Of a DNA stretch of 64,000 nt, positions 1-13,900 are shown in pieces. Source of the DNA: Spirodela intermedia (lineage: Eukaryota > Streptophyta > Magnoliopsida > Alismatales > Araceae); contig LR746270.1 of the NCBI GenBank assembly GCA_902729315.2, positions 2,970,501 through 3,034,500 of the forward strand, read 5' to 3'. The translations under genes were made by a program, and so were the position numbers. The notes beneath the pieces were generated by a model. That model searched no databases. It was not told the origin of the DNA and was given only the letters and a program-made list of their open reading frames with translations. Each line of letters starts with the position of its first letter. Positions within the stretch are counted from its first letter, which is position 1.

Positions 1-484
1 TCCCCCCAAATGAGGAAGTTTAAAGGGTTGACTTTTTTCCCTTCTCTAAGCTTTTACTATCTGTAGATTTTCCACCTATTTTGTATTTATATTTTACGCT
101 CTTGGGGGTCCTCCAGTTTCCCCTAATTATGTGTCCCTACTCTTCTCATACTCATGCTCCACTGATAATGGATTGACCAGATTCTTCCAGAGAGGGATTG
201 AGAGTTTAGCCTCCTCATCTCTACAGCCGAAACAAGAAAGCTTATGAGGTTGACTTTTGTTTTTCTTTTTTGTTAAGGTCAGATTGCCCAATTCTTCAGT
301 ATCTCCCCCTTTCACGAGTGGACCTGGGATCATAGGGAATGCCCATTTGACGTGTCATCATTAGTCATTTATCTAGCTTAAAGATATCCTCAAGGTCAGC
401 TTCATTTTATTGGCATCTAGGAGTCTGGTTCTAAGGCTATTTTTGGAAATTATTTTTTGCCCAGGGTGGTAGGCTGTCCCACAG
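1..484 (+). other. Intron of the G6PDH gene (5' part outside window)
   Basis: No G6PDH-like reading frame is visible here. The stretch ends in a pyrimidine-containing acceptor (cccacag at 478-484) directly before the first recognisable exon, so it is most likely intron sequence. Short open frames on both strands show no recognisable protein similarity. Confidence 0.6.
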
Positions 485-2647
485 GCTATTTTATCTCTCC
501 ATCCCCCCGAACATATTTGTGGATGTGGTCCGATGCGCCAGCCTCTGCGCTTCTTCTCCAACGGGCTGGACCCGGGTCATTGTTGAGAAGCCGTTTGGGC
601 GGGACTCCAAGTCCTCGGGAGAGCTCACTCGGAGCCTGAAGCAGTACCTCTCCGAAGATCAGATCTTCAGGTGCACATCCTCCAGAAAACTTGCTCAATA
701 CTGCTCCAAAATGATGAAGAACTTGTTTACAATCCATAGGAACGCCCACTACTTCTGAAAGGAGGAGATTTGCTCAATTTAGACTGACATTTGATTCTAT
801 GATGCACAAAACGGCAGATAATTTACGATTAATAATTATTATATGCAACCATATCACGACTTGGGAAAGGAAAGGAAACTTGCTCGATTTAGACAAAAAT
901 GGAGCTCTATAATCCAGAAAGTACTGATTTTTTTTAATTAATCATTATGTATATATATAATTTGTGATCTACAGGGTCGATCATTATCACTACTTGGGAT
1001 GGGAGATTAGCTCAGTTAGCTGTATAATCCACAAAACGATGAATAATTATTTGCAAGACAATTTATTTTTTTTATTATCTGCAGAATCGACCACTACCTG
1101 GGGAAGGAGCTTGTGGAGAATCTCTCAGTTCTCCGCTTCTCCAACCTCGTTTTCGAGCCACTGTGGTCGCGGCAATACATCAGGAATGTCCAGCTGATAT
1201 TCTCCGAGGACTTTGGTACCGAGGGGCGAGGCGGGTCTGTGAAATATGTTCTTCCCTTCTTCATAAAACCTTCATTTTTTTATTTATTATTTATTTAAAA
1301 TCCGACCAGAGAAGTCAACCCCTTCTTCCCCTGCAGCTACTTCGACAGCTATGGCATAATCCGAGACATCATGCAGAATCACCTCCTCCAGATACTCGCC
1401 TTATTCGCCATGGAGCCGCCTGTCAGCCTCGACGCTGAGGACATCAGGAACGAGAAGGTCCTCTAAGATTGTACATCCTCCATATGATTATAATTCATCG
1501 ATTATTTCCCCTTTTTTATGCTACAAACCGTACTGTTTGAGAGTAATAATCAAAATCAAAAGGGTGGTCTTGATCAGGTGAAGGTTCTTCGGTCGATGAA
1601 GAATCTGCAGCTTGACGATGTAGTGGTGGGCCAGTACAAGGGCCACTCCAAGGGCGGCAGAGCTTATCCGGCCTACATCGACGACCCGACTGTGCCGAAG
1701 AACAGCCTGACCCCGACATTCGCCGCCGCCGCGCTCTTCATCGACAATGCGAGATGGGACGGCGTCCCCTTCCTGATGAAGGCCGGCAAGGCCCTCCACA
1801 GCCGACGGTAGGGACAGACAACCCCAGTTGAGGTCTCCTTGGCTGACCTGCCCGATTACTCCCCACCTGACGGAGATCAGCTTGCCAGAGCAGAGATCAG
1901 GGTCCAGTTTAGGCACGTGCCCGGGAACCTCTACAAGAGGAGCTTTGGGACCGATCTGGACAAGGCGACCAACGAGCTTGTCATCCGGGTGCAGCCTGAC
2001 GAGGCGATCTACTTGAAAGTCAACAACAAGATCCCGGGGTTGACCATGAGATTGGACAGCAGCAGGCTCAACCTCCTCTACTCTGCAAAGTAAGAAAATA
2101 TGCTCAGTTTTTGGAGTTAAAATGACCGTTTTTGGTTCATAGTCAACTACTTTTGACAGTTGTTTGATCTGAAAACATTATTAAAACTATGAGTAGCTGT
2201 AACTGTTCTTCTGCTCATCAAGCTCTGCCCATTAATGGATGGAGATCATAGGATCTCCTCATTGATCTACTGGTCTGGTCATTAGTTCCAATAACACTTT
2301 GCCCGTGAATCAGAAAGATCAAAGCAGAGAGCTTCCGGGTTTTCACTCGGATCTGCTTCGTTAATGTGTCTAAATCTCTCCTTTTTTTCTGGTGAAGGTA
2401 CACGAGGGAGATACCAGACGCCTACGAGAGGCTCCTCCTCGACGCGATCGAGGGGGAGCGGCGGCTGTTCATCAGGAGCGATGAGCTGGATGCCGCGTGG
2501 GCCCTCTTCACTCCGCTGCTGAAGGAGCTGGAGGAGAAGAAGATAGCACCAGAGCTCTACCCCTATGGGAGCCGGGGCCCAGTGGGGGCCCACTATCTTG
2601 CTGCAAAGTACGGCGTTCGGTGGGGTGATATCAGCAGCGAAAACTGA
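485..2647 (+). CDS. G6PD: Plastidic glucose-6-phosphate 1-dehydrogenase, 3' part (six exons)
   Basis: The product oxidises glucose-6-phosphate to 6-phosphogluconolactone with NADP+, the first step of the oxidative pentose phosphate pathway, and by sequence is the plastid P1/P2 type. Exons read 485-670, 1085-1234, 1337-1457, 1578-1807, 1889-2089 and 2398-2647, joining in phase to a TGA stop. Seen in the translation: [14 protein letters not shown] in the first exon, the substrate-binding and catalytic RIDHYLGKE across the first junction, [39 protein letters not shown], and a C-terminus ending [19 protein letters not shown]. These match plastid enzymes closely. The N-terminal transit peptide, NADP fold and redox-regulatory cysteines would be encoded upstream of the window. 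No frameshift or stop is seen, so this looks like a functional gene cut by the window edge. Confidence 0.93.
762..1034 (+). repeat. Decayed tandem copies of the exon acceptor/start inside a G6PDH intron
   Basis: In the intron between the first two visible exons, related blocks recur near 762-815, 846-925 and 972-1045. Each contains variants of 'ttgctcaatttagac', 'ctataatccacaaaacg' and 'atcacgacttggga'. The third block is preceded by an acceptor-like 'tctacag' and resembles the start of the true exon at 1085 (ATCGACCACTACCTGGG). They look like old tandem duplications of the intron 3' end plus exon start. Confidence 0.45.
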
Positions 2648-3660
2648 TTCTGGGTGATTTTTCAGTTATAGTGCATGGGTTTTTATATTTTTTTTCCTCA
2701 CAAGTTCATATTTCCATACAAGGTTTATATGCTGTGCGTAATATTTTTCTTGCAACTTTATTTAATCTGTAAAAAATTATTATGCATTACAAAGTTGTCA
2801 TATTTTTCAGTTATTTATCATAAATAATAATATTTTCTTCTATATGAAAATTTAGAAGTTTTGACCCAACATGCTACTCATAATTCTATTTAATTTCTGA
2901 AGTGAGATACAAAATGAATACCCATCATTTTATTTATTTTTATTCATCATTAATTAATGGATTACAAACTCTAGCATATCTGAATTGGTTGCTCTTGTGA
3001 GATTGATTTATATTTAAGAGTAATCTCATTCGATGAAATGTATTCATTACTTAATTGGGTGGGATTTCTTCATTATTATTCTCAAATATGCACCACCTTT
3101 AATCATAAAAATTAATTAAAATAAGAGATATCTTTCTTATATTCTGAAAGTATTTCTATGATATTATTTTACTAAGAGAGTGAACGTGTTGGCAGGCCTA
3201 AGATTGATGGACAAATTTACAACTATACTAGGATTTGGACTTAGAACAAGATGTTGATATATTCCTTTGCGTTGACCAATGCCTTTGTGGTCTTTAATAT
3301 GGAATTGGGTAGCTAACGTACCCATGGTCATATTGAAAAATGGAATCACTAAGTTTATATAATAAAGATAAATAAGAAAATAAGAAAAAAAATATTTATT
3401 ATAATGAATTTTAGTAACTTGACATTTTCCATTAAGCTGATAGAATGATGATCCTTGAAGAGAACCTAAAATGAATTCTCCCTCATTTAAAAAATTAATT
3501 AAAATTATTTTATAATGACACAAATACGAATATCTGCGATATAGGTATAGAATTGTAAATTTACACACAATTTTGGACCTATTTCTACCGAACCGGCCTA
3601 TTGGGGCGAGTCGACCCGGCCGGGTTGGGGTGGGGTGGCGCCGCATGACAGTTATATGGG
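2648..3660. other. AT-rich intergenic spacer
   Basis: This is the 3' flank of the G6PDH gene followed by AT-rich sequence. An open frame on the minus strand at 3164-3664 has biased low-complexity composition and no recognised domain, and I do not treat it as a gene. Nothing else supportable is seen. Confidence 0.6.
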
Positions 3661-3661
3661 T

Positions 3662-3749
3662 CACGTGATCTGATCCGGACGGCCCACGTTTCCCTCTCGA
3701 CGGGGGGTAGATTCAAAATTGTCACACGTGTCATCGGATCGCACGTGTC
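3662..3749 (+). promoter_or_regulatory. Cluster of ACGTG (G-box/ABRE-type) motifs upstream of the DEK gene
   Basis: A perfect CACGTG lies at 3662-3667 and two ACGTGTC motifs lie at 3726-3732 and 3743-3749, all within 90 bases and roughly 110-200 bp upstream of a CT-rich initiator at about 3860. In plants such motifs bind bZIP (ABF/GBF) or bHLH factors. The motifs are seen directly. Their use as regulatory sites is inference. Confidence 0.4.
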
Positions 3750-3849
3750 TGCCAAACCGGACGCCGCATTAAGTGTTGGGAAACCGCAGCGGCGAATCCA
3801 GTTCAGGGGATTTAACTGCCATTGGAATCCGGATTTTCGGGTCCGAAGC

Positions 3850-4938
3850 GCGCGCCATCTCTCTCTCTCTCTATACTCTCTCTGGTGTCTCTGGTTGGCC
3901 GAAGAGTGAGAGTGGAGGGAAGGAGGAGAGCTTCAGCGCGAAGGGGAGGGCACGGATCGAGACGAGGAGCGAGGAGGAGTTCCAGTAGAGGTGCTGGCTC
4001 GAAGAGGTATCTCTGGCGAGTTGCAATTTGCGTTGAAGGAGAATCCAAGGAGTGGGATTTTCTGGGAATTGGGGCAGGTTTTGCTTAATTCGTCTCCGGA
4101 GTTGCCTGCGGTCATTTTCAACTCCCGTAGCCTGTGTTGAAGACTGTCCGGCGAGTTTTCGTTGCTTTTTTTTGGTTTCCTGGGGTTTGGTTTCAGTTTT
4201 GCTGGTCTCTGATTCCAGTGAGCTTGTGGGGCTTGGTCAGGCGTGTGGAGCTGCTGAATTTTCTCTTCTGCTCGCTCTGTTTCTCTCTTCAGACAATTTT
4301 TTAAGTTCTGGGTTCTGCTTTGCTTGAATTGGTTCAGCTCTGACCAGAATTCGTTATGTCGATGGGTCGGTTTTTACCAGGTTCTGTGGGAGGAAACTTT
4401 ATCTGACAACTTGAATTTAACGTTTTATGCGGACGCTCCTAATGATTGAGTAAGTGTTTGTTCATCAAAGCTGTTCCTTCACCAGCTACAGTTGAAAAGC
4501 TTGCGATGGGATCATTTGGCGCTTCTAGGGTTCCCGTGTCCAATTTCTTTCCAGTCTTTATTTTTTGCGTCTTGTAAGTCGTTTTGAACTGCCTATCTCT
4601 GTGTGTGAACTTCCATTGAAAGATTTTAGGGTTTTAAGTTCGCTTTCCGCATATTATTTACTTGAATTGTGTATCCCGAACCTTTTGTTTTGTTAAAAGT
4701 CGTCTGAATTCTTCAGGTGAAGACATCATCTCTGCATTCTTGTTAATCGATGGGGATAAATTTTCAGTATGCGGATAATTTTTCTACTCTTAATTAATTT
4801 TAAGTAATGCAGTACGAAGTGAAGCTGTCACTTTCTAGCAATGCATCTGGCATCAGACATTGTACTTGGGGCGTTGACGATATTTCTTTTGCTCTAGACT
4901 TCTAGATTTGGAATAATTCTGGGCAGAGCGAACTGCAA
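3850..4938 (+). promoter_or_regulatory. Probable 5' leader of the DEK-domain gene
   Basis: A CT-rich block (tctctctctctctata at about 3861) resembles plant pyrimidine-patch transcription starts. From there to the ATG at 4939 there is about 1.07 kb of T-rich sequence without a coding frame of note. That length suggests one or more 5' UTR introns, whose exact sites cannot be fixed. Several short upstream ATG frames exist. Confidence 0.4.
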
Positions 4939-7900
4939 ATGTCTGAGCCAGAGAAGCGAGCGGAAGTTCAAGTGACGACAGCTGCTAATGGAACAGGCCC
5001 GCCTGAAGATACTGAGGCTCTCAGTGAAAAAAGGGATGAGAAGGAAAGTGTAATAGATAAAGTGGGAAAAGAAGAGAAAGAAACAGGTACGAATAAAGCT
5101 GAGAATGTGAAGATGGTGGAAGCTGCTGACGTGAATGGTAAGGAGGCGAATAAAAGAGACGGTTCAGTTGGGAGAGAGGAATGCGTAGAAATGGATATGG
5201 ATGAGGAAGACAAAGAGAAAGAGAAACAGAGAGAGGAAAATGAGGATGAAAAGGCTAAGAGTAAGGCTGAAGTGGTGAGTCATGAGGGTACTCATGATAA
5301 GAGTGATTTGGTTGAGTATGGAGAGGCTAAAGAAAATAGTGATGTGGTTAAAGAGGAAGAGAAGTCTGGGGAGAAGAGTGAAGTGGCTGAGGAGGAAGAG
5401 GCTAAGGAGAGGAGTGAAGTGATAAAGCAGGATGAAGAGGTTGAGGAGAAGAGTGAAGTTATACAGCAGGACGACAAGGGTGAGGAGAAGAATAAAGTGA
5501 TAAAGCAGGATGAACAGGTTGAGGAGAAGAATGAAGTGATAAAGCAGGACGACAAGGCTGTGGAGAAGAGTGAAGTGGTAAAGGAGGACGAACAGGTTGA
5601 GGAGAAGAATGAAGTTGTAAAGCAGGACGGGAAGGCTGAGGAGAAGGGTGAAGAGACTAAGGGGGACGAGGAGTCTGAGGAGAAGGGTGAAGGGGTCAAA
5701 GGGAAGAGTGAGCAGAGTAAGGAGGACAAGGAATTAGAGTCTGAAGAGAAAAGTGAAGAGGAAGAAGAGAAGATCAGTGATGCTGAAGAGAGGAGTGAAG
5801 AAGTTAATGAGGAAACGGCTGAAGAGGAGGAGAAAGGAAAGAGGAAAAGAAGGCAAAGAGGCCCGAAACCTGGGAATGAAGTTGAAGGGTCAGAAAGGAA
5901 GGATAGTGGAAAGACCAAACGGGTGTTAAGGACTCCGAGGACAGCTTCCATTGATCGTCCTGTAAGGGAAAGGAAATCTGTTGAGAGGTTGGTTGAAACT
6001 GTAGAGAAATGGTCAACTAAAGATTTCCTAATCGAAAAGGTATCATTTTTGAAGCATTTTTTTTCTTAGTTTCTTTCTTGAAGATATTCTTGAAAATTTT
6101 TCTGGACTTTTTGGTTTCAGTTTTTACTTTGAATTTTTGTGCAGGGTGGAGGAACACCCCTAAAGGATATACCTAATGGTATGTAGCACAATTTTGATAT
6201 ATAATTTTCAACAAGCTAGCATTGGTTGTTATGAAGATTAATTATGTTTATTACTGCCTGTATATTTCCCTACATGAAAGTGCTGAAGGGCACCGAAGAA
6301 TGAATATATGACTGCATTAAGATTGATTTTCTACTCAAATCAATTGAGTTTCGTCTCAGATGTAATAAGTTGATTTAATTTAATAATATAAATAAATCAC
6401 TAGTTTATTTATAAATAAATTAACCGCTAGTTTATATAATTCTTGACATTGAACAATTGATTTAATAGGTTCTAGTTTTCATTATTGTTTTAGGGAGAGC
6501 TATATTATGTATATGTGTATTATTACCGATTTATTGTTTCAGCTAAAAAAGAAACTCAATTAAACATATTTAATGTTTTTCTAGTATTTTTGGATGTTCA
6601 AAACACCATCTAGAAAGGGAGTAATATTAGTTTCTTTTATGGAAATATTTAAGTTGGAAACTGTATCCTTAAAGACTATGGTCTTCATGTATTCTCTCAT
6701 ATTAGGAATTTACCTATAAATGCATTTACACATATCAACGTTGTTGGGCATTCCTCTCTTGGATCCTTTAAATGTAGTTCTTTGGTTTAATCGTTCAGAA
6801 TGCTCTGGAAGGGAATCTTCATTTATTATTTTCATATTTTTATAATCTGTATGTTTCGTTGGCTACATTCTCCTAGTGGATAATGGTTCAGCTCTGAACT
6901 CTGTTTAGTTATTGACGGACAATATCTAATCTTCTACATAGTTGAAACCAAGCTTGCATGGATATAGGATTATCTGGACCTCCCCTCAGGGTTGACCTGT
7001 GTTTTTCATCGCATATGTTTTTTTGACTAGGTATTTGTAACATCAATGATGCAAAAGACTCTTCAACTATCAAGTTCGTTGTCCTTCTATTTGACAGGAT
7101 TGAATCGAATCTTTGGTTCAAGCCCATTTTCTTCCTTGACTGGTGGGGTGTTCTATGGCAGAATTCGAGTGAGTTAGTTTGTAAATGATGGTCTCAGGTT
7201 CTTTTGCTGGAGGGAAATGATATGTAGTTTTTTTTTCCCTGCATTCAGCCAGATCGGACTCTTCCCTTGTATACTCTGATTTGAGTGATCAGATATCATA
7301 CCTGATCAAATTAAATTCAATGTGGCTGATTTGATCCCAATTAACATGCTAGCATGTGGCATTCTTTTGTTCATAAAGTTGATCGGTGTAAAGATAGATC
7401 TGGCTTGTAAGGAACATTCATAATTTTTTTAACAAAATTTAATTGACAGAAGCTATAAACATGACGATGTAAATTGTCTTGGAGCTAGTTGTAAATAAAT
7501 CTCTGATTTATTTATTCTTGGAGCTAGTTGTAAATTGTCTTTATTTAGACTGCTGTAGAAATTATGCTCTAAAAGCAACAGAGGAATTTTAAAGATGTTT
7601 ACAACCTTTTGAAATAAGTGCGAGATTTTCTGGTGATCTTCCCTTATAAGTTTCACTATACAGTGATAATGAAGTGTGCCTTACTTTTAAATTTTGTTTG
7701 AAGGTCAACGTCTTCATTTTATCATTCATCTTTGCATGAGAATATGACTATGGTCTAAGCTACTAATGGTTTTACGACCATAAGGCAAGCTTGACTGTCA
7801 CTGCCCCATATTCTAGATCTTTGAAATGATTAAGATCCCTGAAATGAGGTAATTTTGTGGTTATTCATTGTGAAACTTCTTTTGTTGCGGAAAGGGGAAT

Positions 7901-10900
7901 CGGCTTTTGACCAGTCAGATTAATTAGACCCATGAATTTAACCCTAACTCTTTGTTGATTAGGAATAAAGGAGAAGATATGTTGACAGACCAGAAAATAT
8001 AGACCCCAATGATGTTCTCATTGTAAATCATTTCTAACCACTTTTTTTTTGTAGGATCTAAACATTAAGCAATAACTGCACCGTGGAAACATAACGAAGA
8101 TAAAATTGATGTATGGTTAGAAATCATTTAATCTACCGTCAAATGAACTGTGATTATCTCTTTTATGTTTATTACTCCATTACAACTTTAACCAATATTT
8201 TAAGTTGTGTCAGTCATATCAGGTATCCATTAATGTTTTCACTGAGATCTTTGGACTATGTTATTCTGCAGTGTTATTTTTACATGATCAAATGGAAGTC
8301 TTGTAGAATTTTTCATATTTATTCTTGGGTTCTAGCTTAAATAGTGATTTTGGTTGGGTGATGAAATTCGATTGCTTTATACTTTCCGAATGTTGTGTTT
8401 ATTGTTGATGTACTCTATAATTGTAATTTCTTCAACATTTGTATGTTATATTTTAATGAATGATCTCCAAGTGTAAACCTGGCTTCATTTTCAGTGGCTC
8501 ACAAGTTATCGAAGAAAAAGCCTGATGACATTAGATTACTTCATCTGCTTCTTTTTGGAAGGAAGGGAAAGGTAATTCTGAGTGTGAGGGATAATTAATT
8601 CTGAACTTGTCTTGATCTGAGTTGGTTGTTGGGCGTTTTTCTGTCTAATACTTGTTAATGTATACTTAACTTTCCAAATAAGTTGCTTGCATTTACGATT
8701 ACATTTTTTGTTAAATTTGTGCGTGGCTTTTTTAAAATTTACTAATTGGCTCTTTTCAATTTTAATGTCACGTGAAGGATTTACATTTTCCATCATTTTC
8801 CATTTAATGCTTATGACTCACCTAAAATGCAAGATCGCCTGGTAATCAACAAGTATTTAATAAATCACTGATGACGCTTAAGCAAAAAAGTACATGTTAG
8901 CTGATTGATGCTTGTGACTTGTCTAATGTGAAAATTTATTCGTTAATCCTATTTGAATTAGTGAACTGTTGATGGGCTCTGAGGTGACAGGTACCAATTG
9001 ATTCATAGATTATTAGGAGCCAGTAGACAATAGATCAATAATCAGGTTGGGATTATGTTGTCCTCATCCAAAGATGATTCTGCAATTGTCTGTCTGTCCA
9101 TATGCTTGATACCATACCTCAAAAATTGGGGTCACATGCTTTAAAAGAATTGTTTCTAATATTTTTAAAACAAGCGCACTGATTCACGCACAAAAAATGG
9201 TTCAGCTCTCTAAACTCCACTCTTTAGAAACTCTTTTCAGGTACAGCTAGCCCTACTAGACATCAATGAACTAGCTCGTTATTACGTAATCTTTGGGTGC
9301 TGGTTTCCCTCTTTCAAAACACTGGACTTAAGGTGCAAACTCAATGCAAAACTCTTTGAAATCTCTTGAATACATATTGCGGGCAATCTTCATGAAAACC
9401 TGAAGATCGGCTTGCTCTAATGATCCAATAAATATTAAATGAACTTGCCAAAGAAACTTTTTCACTTTATAGTTAGTGACACTTCAGCTTCCTCCCTTGA
9501 AAACTTTCTTTCCTAAGAAGGGATCTTTTAGATTGGGGTGCTCCAAGTCTGATAATTAGCACGTTTAGGGTCTAGATTTTCTTCCTTCTTCTTGAATGTG
9601 CTTTGAAATCTCTCTTGAACCTGTTAAAGGTTCCTTTTAGGGTCCAATCTGTCAAGAAAGCAACTAATGTTTGGTGCTGAAATCATGCCCAGAAAGTGCT
9701 GTGTTACTGACCCATATGTAGGGTTCACGATTTGAACTTCGTGATTTTACTTGCAAATTTTTAACGTTATAACAATGAATTCATCTTCTAGAGGGCTGTA
9801 GAAGGGCTATAAATTCATTGATGATACCAACCAGATGGGTCAGATACGTTTGAATTACTGTGTAATCATCTTAATCATGTTACAGGAGTTCTATTAATAT
9901 AGAGAGAATAAATGGGAGTTTCACCATCGTCAGAATTCATTCACCCAGAAGACATATGTCGTTTTTTCGTCATCAATATCATTCTGTTAAGGGGATCAAC
10001 AATTTCCATGATGATTGTTGGGTTGAAGCTCAATCAGGCTGTGTGCTTGTGGGCTGCATGCTGATCAGCAACTTCTCCTCATGGTTGGGATCAGTGCGAC
10101 TCACTGGACTTGGAAGTGGGCCGACATGTCTGGTAGCTTGGATGAAAGAAAAGTTAGTGATTCCACGCTCAATTAAAGTTTTGACAGGGTAGGACATTCT
10201 TGGTCCTGGTAATTACATCCATAGTCGAGGAAAAAAATGGCAGAGGGAGAGGAGAATAAGATAGATAACTAAGAAACAGTTAAATAAACAAATTCTTGAA
10301 AAGCAGATGATAGTTAGAATACTGATTGGCCGCTGCTTTCTGGTTTCCAGGTTTTATTCTCACTAATATGATTCCTTTCTGGGCAGGTCAGTAATTGATT
10401 TCCTTCGTAATGTATGTCCTCTTCCTCTCTGCAGTTGATATCTTGGATCTGCCTTCTAGAAAGGAAAATTAATAGATCAATCAAATTACGATAAGCTTGG
10501 TAATCATCAGAAGTGTAAAATATGGAAAAAATATAAAAGGAGCACATGTGACAAAGAATGGAAAAAGTTGTAGGGACTTCTGCTAAAACATGGATGGCAA
10601 TGTTGTGAAAGACGATTACTTGACTGGCACAATTATATTACAAAGATATCTATCATGATATCTTTGTTCATTCTAATTTCTTTTTGCTCTATCAAAGTAT
10701 TAATTTTTTTTCTTACTGTGAATGGTATTATTTTAAAGTGTTTTGTGGTTTTTAATGGTGGATAAGAAATCCAATTTTATCGTGCTATCAATAAAAGAAT
10801 GTGACACTTACTGATTCTCATCAGTGGCATGGATTTTTCTACCACGGATTACATTGTCATGGCTGATTTAACCTGATTGCATCATTGAACTGGGTGGACC

Positions 10901-13900
10901 TGTGTGATCTTAATTGAGCATGATCTGCTGAATTGTTGAGTTCCTTAAAAAATAGAAATATCTGACTAGGATGTGAATTCTCGAGCGTATTTATGATTTA
11001 TTTTGGAACAGAATAATCATCTCTGGTCATGCGTGAAACCTGAGGGTGGAACGTTAGGGATTAAAGTTTCGTGCATCTTGTGGGATAAACCATGGTTTAA
11101 AGCAATCAACAATAGATTTTCAGATCTGGTCTGGCTCCAAAACTAAACTGGCTTTGTGATTACAGTCTTAGAAGGAGATATTCAACTTAGGCAACTGAGG
11201 GGAGAAAAAGTTGGCGGATTGTTCCATGGCATGAAAATATGACAGAATAAACACGTATTATTGGGAAATACATCATCTTCGCTAGCCTAACAGTTCAGGA
11301 AGATGGTGTAGGCGGTATGACCTGAGTTGATGAGCCCTGTGACACCGTGAGATAGAACTTCTTTTAAGGAAGGGCACCTGAAAATGGTATGCACATGTGT
11401 GGAGAGTTTTGAGTCAAGGACGTCTATGGGAGAGGAAAAGACATCTAGATGGAAATTTTTGGTAACTAGATGAGAGAGTGGTCAGAGGAAACTACTGTTT
11501 CTTGGTAACACAGGAATGCCACCGGTTTCTTCCTATGGCTGAAGATCTGCGAAGACTAGAGAAGAACAGCTGATGTATTGATGTGACAGTGATGCAGAAA
11601 AGTGCAGTTCAGTCAGCTAGTCTCACGTTCATCAAAGAAAATGATAGGTGTATTCTGAATTGGTTTGTTCATCTATTAATGTTAATCTCATCATCACCTT
11701 TGCGGCATAATTCTAGTGTGGTGTACCCACTTGCATGAATCGCGAGCTTTGGGGCATTACACGAGTGAAACTTCTCCCCAATTTAATAGCACTTGTTTGG
11801 ATGCTTTTCTTAGGTCAACTCTATCATCAAAGTTAAACATGAATATCTGAAAGTCTTCATACTAATTGTTATTGTTTTTTTTTCCTTGAAGCAAACAGGC
11901 AGATCTTTTTTGTTTCCTGATCAGTCAATCAGTTGATTTTTGTTGTCAGGAAAATGTGCATTTGTAGTTGTATCTGAATCCCCATTATTCAGTTACATCG
12001 AATTTGTTGCTTTTCAGGCTGTCAATTACAAGAACCACATCTTCCAGTTTTCTGGCTTTGTATGGCATGAGAATGAGGTTAGTAGTTCATTCCTGCTCTG
12101 GGAAAGTAACAGTTTCCTTTCTATAAAACTTGTTTTCTAGCGCCAGCTCTTTAATTCTGATGTAGTATATGCCCATAGATATCCTCATACTTAAGAAAGC
12201 TGTCTTCAATGTGCCGTCTTTTACAGGATAAAGAAAGAGCTAAGCTAAAGGAGAAGCTTGAAAAATATGTCAAAGATAAGCTGTTGGAGTTGTGTGACGT
12301 CTTTGATATACCAGATTCAAAGCCTTCTTCAAGGAAGGTATCACAATGGGATACCTATCAGACAACTAGCGAACCTTAATAATCCTTTCTTACCCATTAT
12401 TGACAAATGGTCAGTGATCTCTCTCGCAGGAAGACCTTGTGGCAAAGCTTGTTGATTTCCTGGCCGCTCCTCATTCCAAGACTGACCCTAAACTTGCTGA
12501 GAAGGAGCAGGTTAGCTCCTTCAGTTTTATGCCTCATTAGCCCCAGAAATTTGCTGGATCTTGAGATCCAGCTATTTGCAATTCTTGGGGCGAGGGTTGC
12601 TGTATGGTTATGGTTTATCTTTTCGTCGCCATCTTGCAGATCCTTGTGATGGGATCCGGACAAGAGAAGTCTGCAAAGAGTAGTGGCAGGATTCTGATCC
12701 TTCGTGATTTATGTTTTTATGCTATTCTATCATTCTGTTGCAGTCAAAAAAATCTGCGAAACGGAAGAGAGCATCTAGAAGTTCTCTGGGAAAGCATACG
12801 GACGATTCTGGGAAGAGTTCAAGAATGGTATCTGTTCTATATTTTGTTGGATGTTCTTCTCAATGTTGAACGTGATTGACCAGATGCCCTCCATGTGGAT
12901 ATTAGTCCAAAGAGATTTAGGGAATTCTTTCTTTCTTTTATGAAAAATGTATTCTTGCATCTAAATTTTATATATGAACGAATCGAATAATTTCAGTTCC
13001 TGCAACATCAATCCTACCTTGTTATCAGGAGTTTTCTTTGATTTCATGCATGTTCTTTTAAAATTATCCACCCTCACTTTACTCGCTTCCTGTAAAGTAG
13101 GAGTCGGTTTGAATAAGTTTTCTTATTTTAATTTCAATGTTATTATTTTAACAGTTCTGTTCAAGTCTGAGAGTTATTGTTTCCGATAAAATAGGTTTTC
13201 TGAAACTTTCTTCGTTATTACTATTTCAATATTAATTATTAATCCTGTTTGCAGAAACGAACAAAAACAATGGATACCTCGAAATCGGCGATAAATACAA
13301 CTGACACGGAAGAGGATGACGATGAAGATGGAGATGGTAGAGGGGAAGACAAAGCCCATGATCTTCCTGATGAGAATGAGGAAACCATGCAGTCCGAGAG
13401 TGGGGGAGAAGATGGATCCGAGGGTGATTCTGAGGAAGATGAATATCCAAAGAAAGGTAGAGGGAATAGGAAGAAGACGCCAAGGAAGCGTGGTTCCTCT
13501 GCCAAAGACGCCAAGCCCAAGAAGGTTACCACCCCTGTGAAAAGCCCTCTGCCAGCATCGACCAAGAGCCCTGCGAAATCATCTTCTAAACGTTCGAAGA
13601 CTGCTGCGGCTGAAGATTCAAATGAAAGGGTGTCCTCAAGGAAAAAGAGTGACGTTGTAACACCTAAGAGGACGCCATCGCCAAAAGCTAAGACAAATGA
13701 GAAGAGATCCACAGGTAGTGATTGTGTCCCCGTTTTTTCTTTTTATCTCTGTCAGACATGGACATTTTCATCAAATTTGATTTTAGTGTCCTATCAAACA
13801 CGCGTTCTGCTATTGATCTCCAGATGGGTGCTGCTCAAATTAGGATTTCTGATTTGTGTATCATAACTGAATTTTCATCGTTCCCTTCTGGATGTTGCTT

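Noticed and set aside
3164-3664. 166-codon minus-strand frame downstream of G6PDH
   Set aside because: AT-rich, Ile/Tyr/Phe-heavy composition, no domain, and its start lies in the promoter side of the DEK gene.
5292-5951. Open frame of 219 codons on the minus strand opposite DEK exon 1
   Set aside because: Ser/Phe/Leu-rich translation is the antisense of a GAA/GAG/AAG-rich coding repeat; there is no start context or domain.
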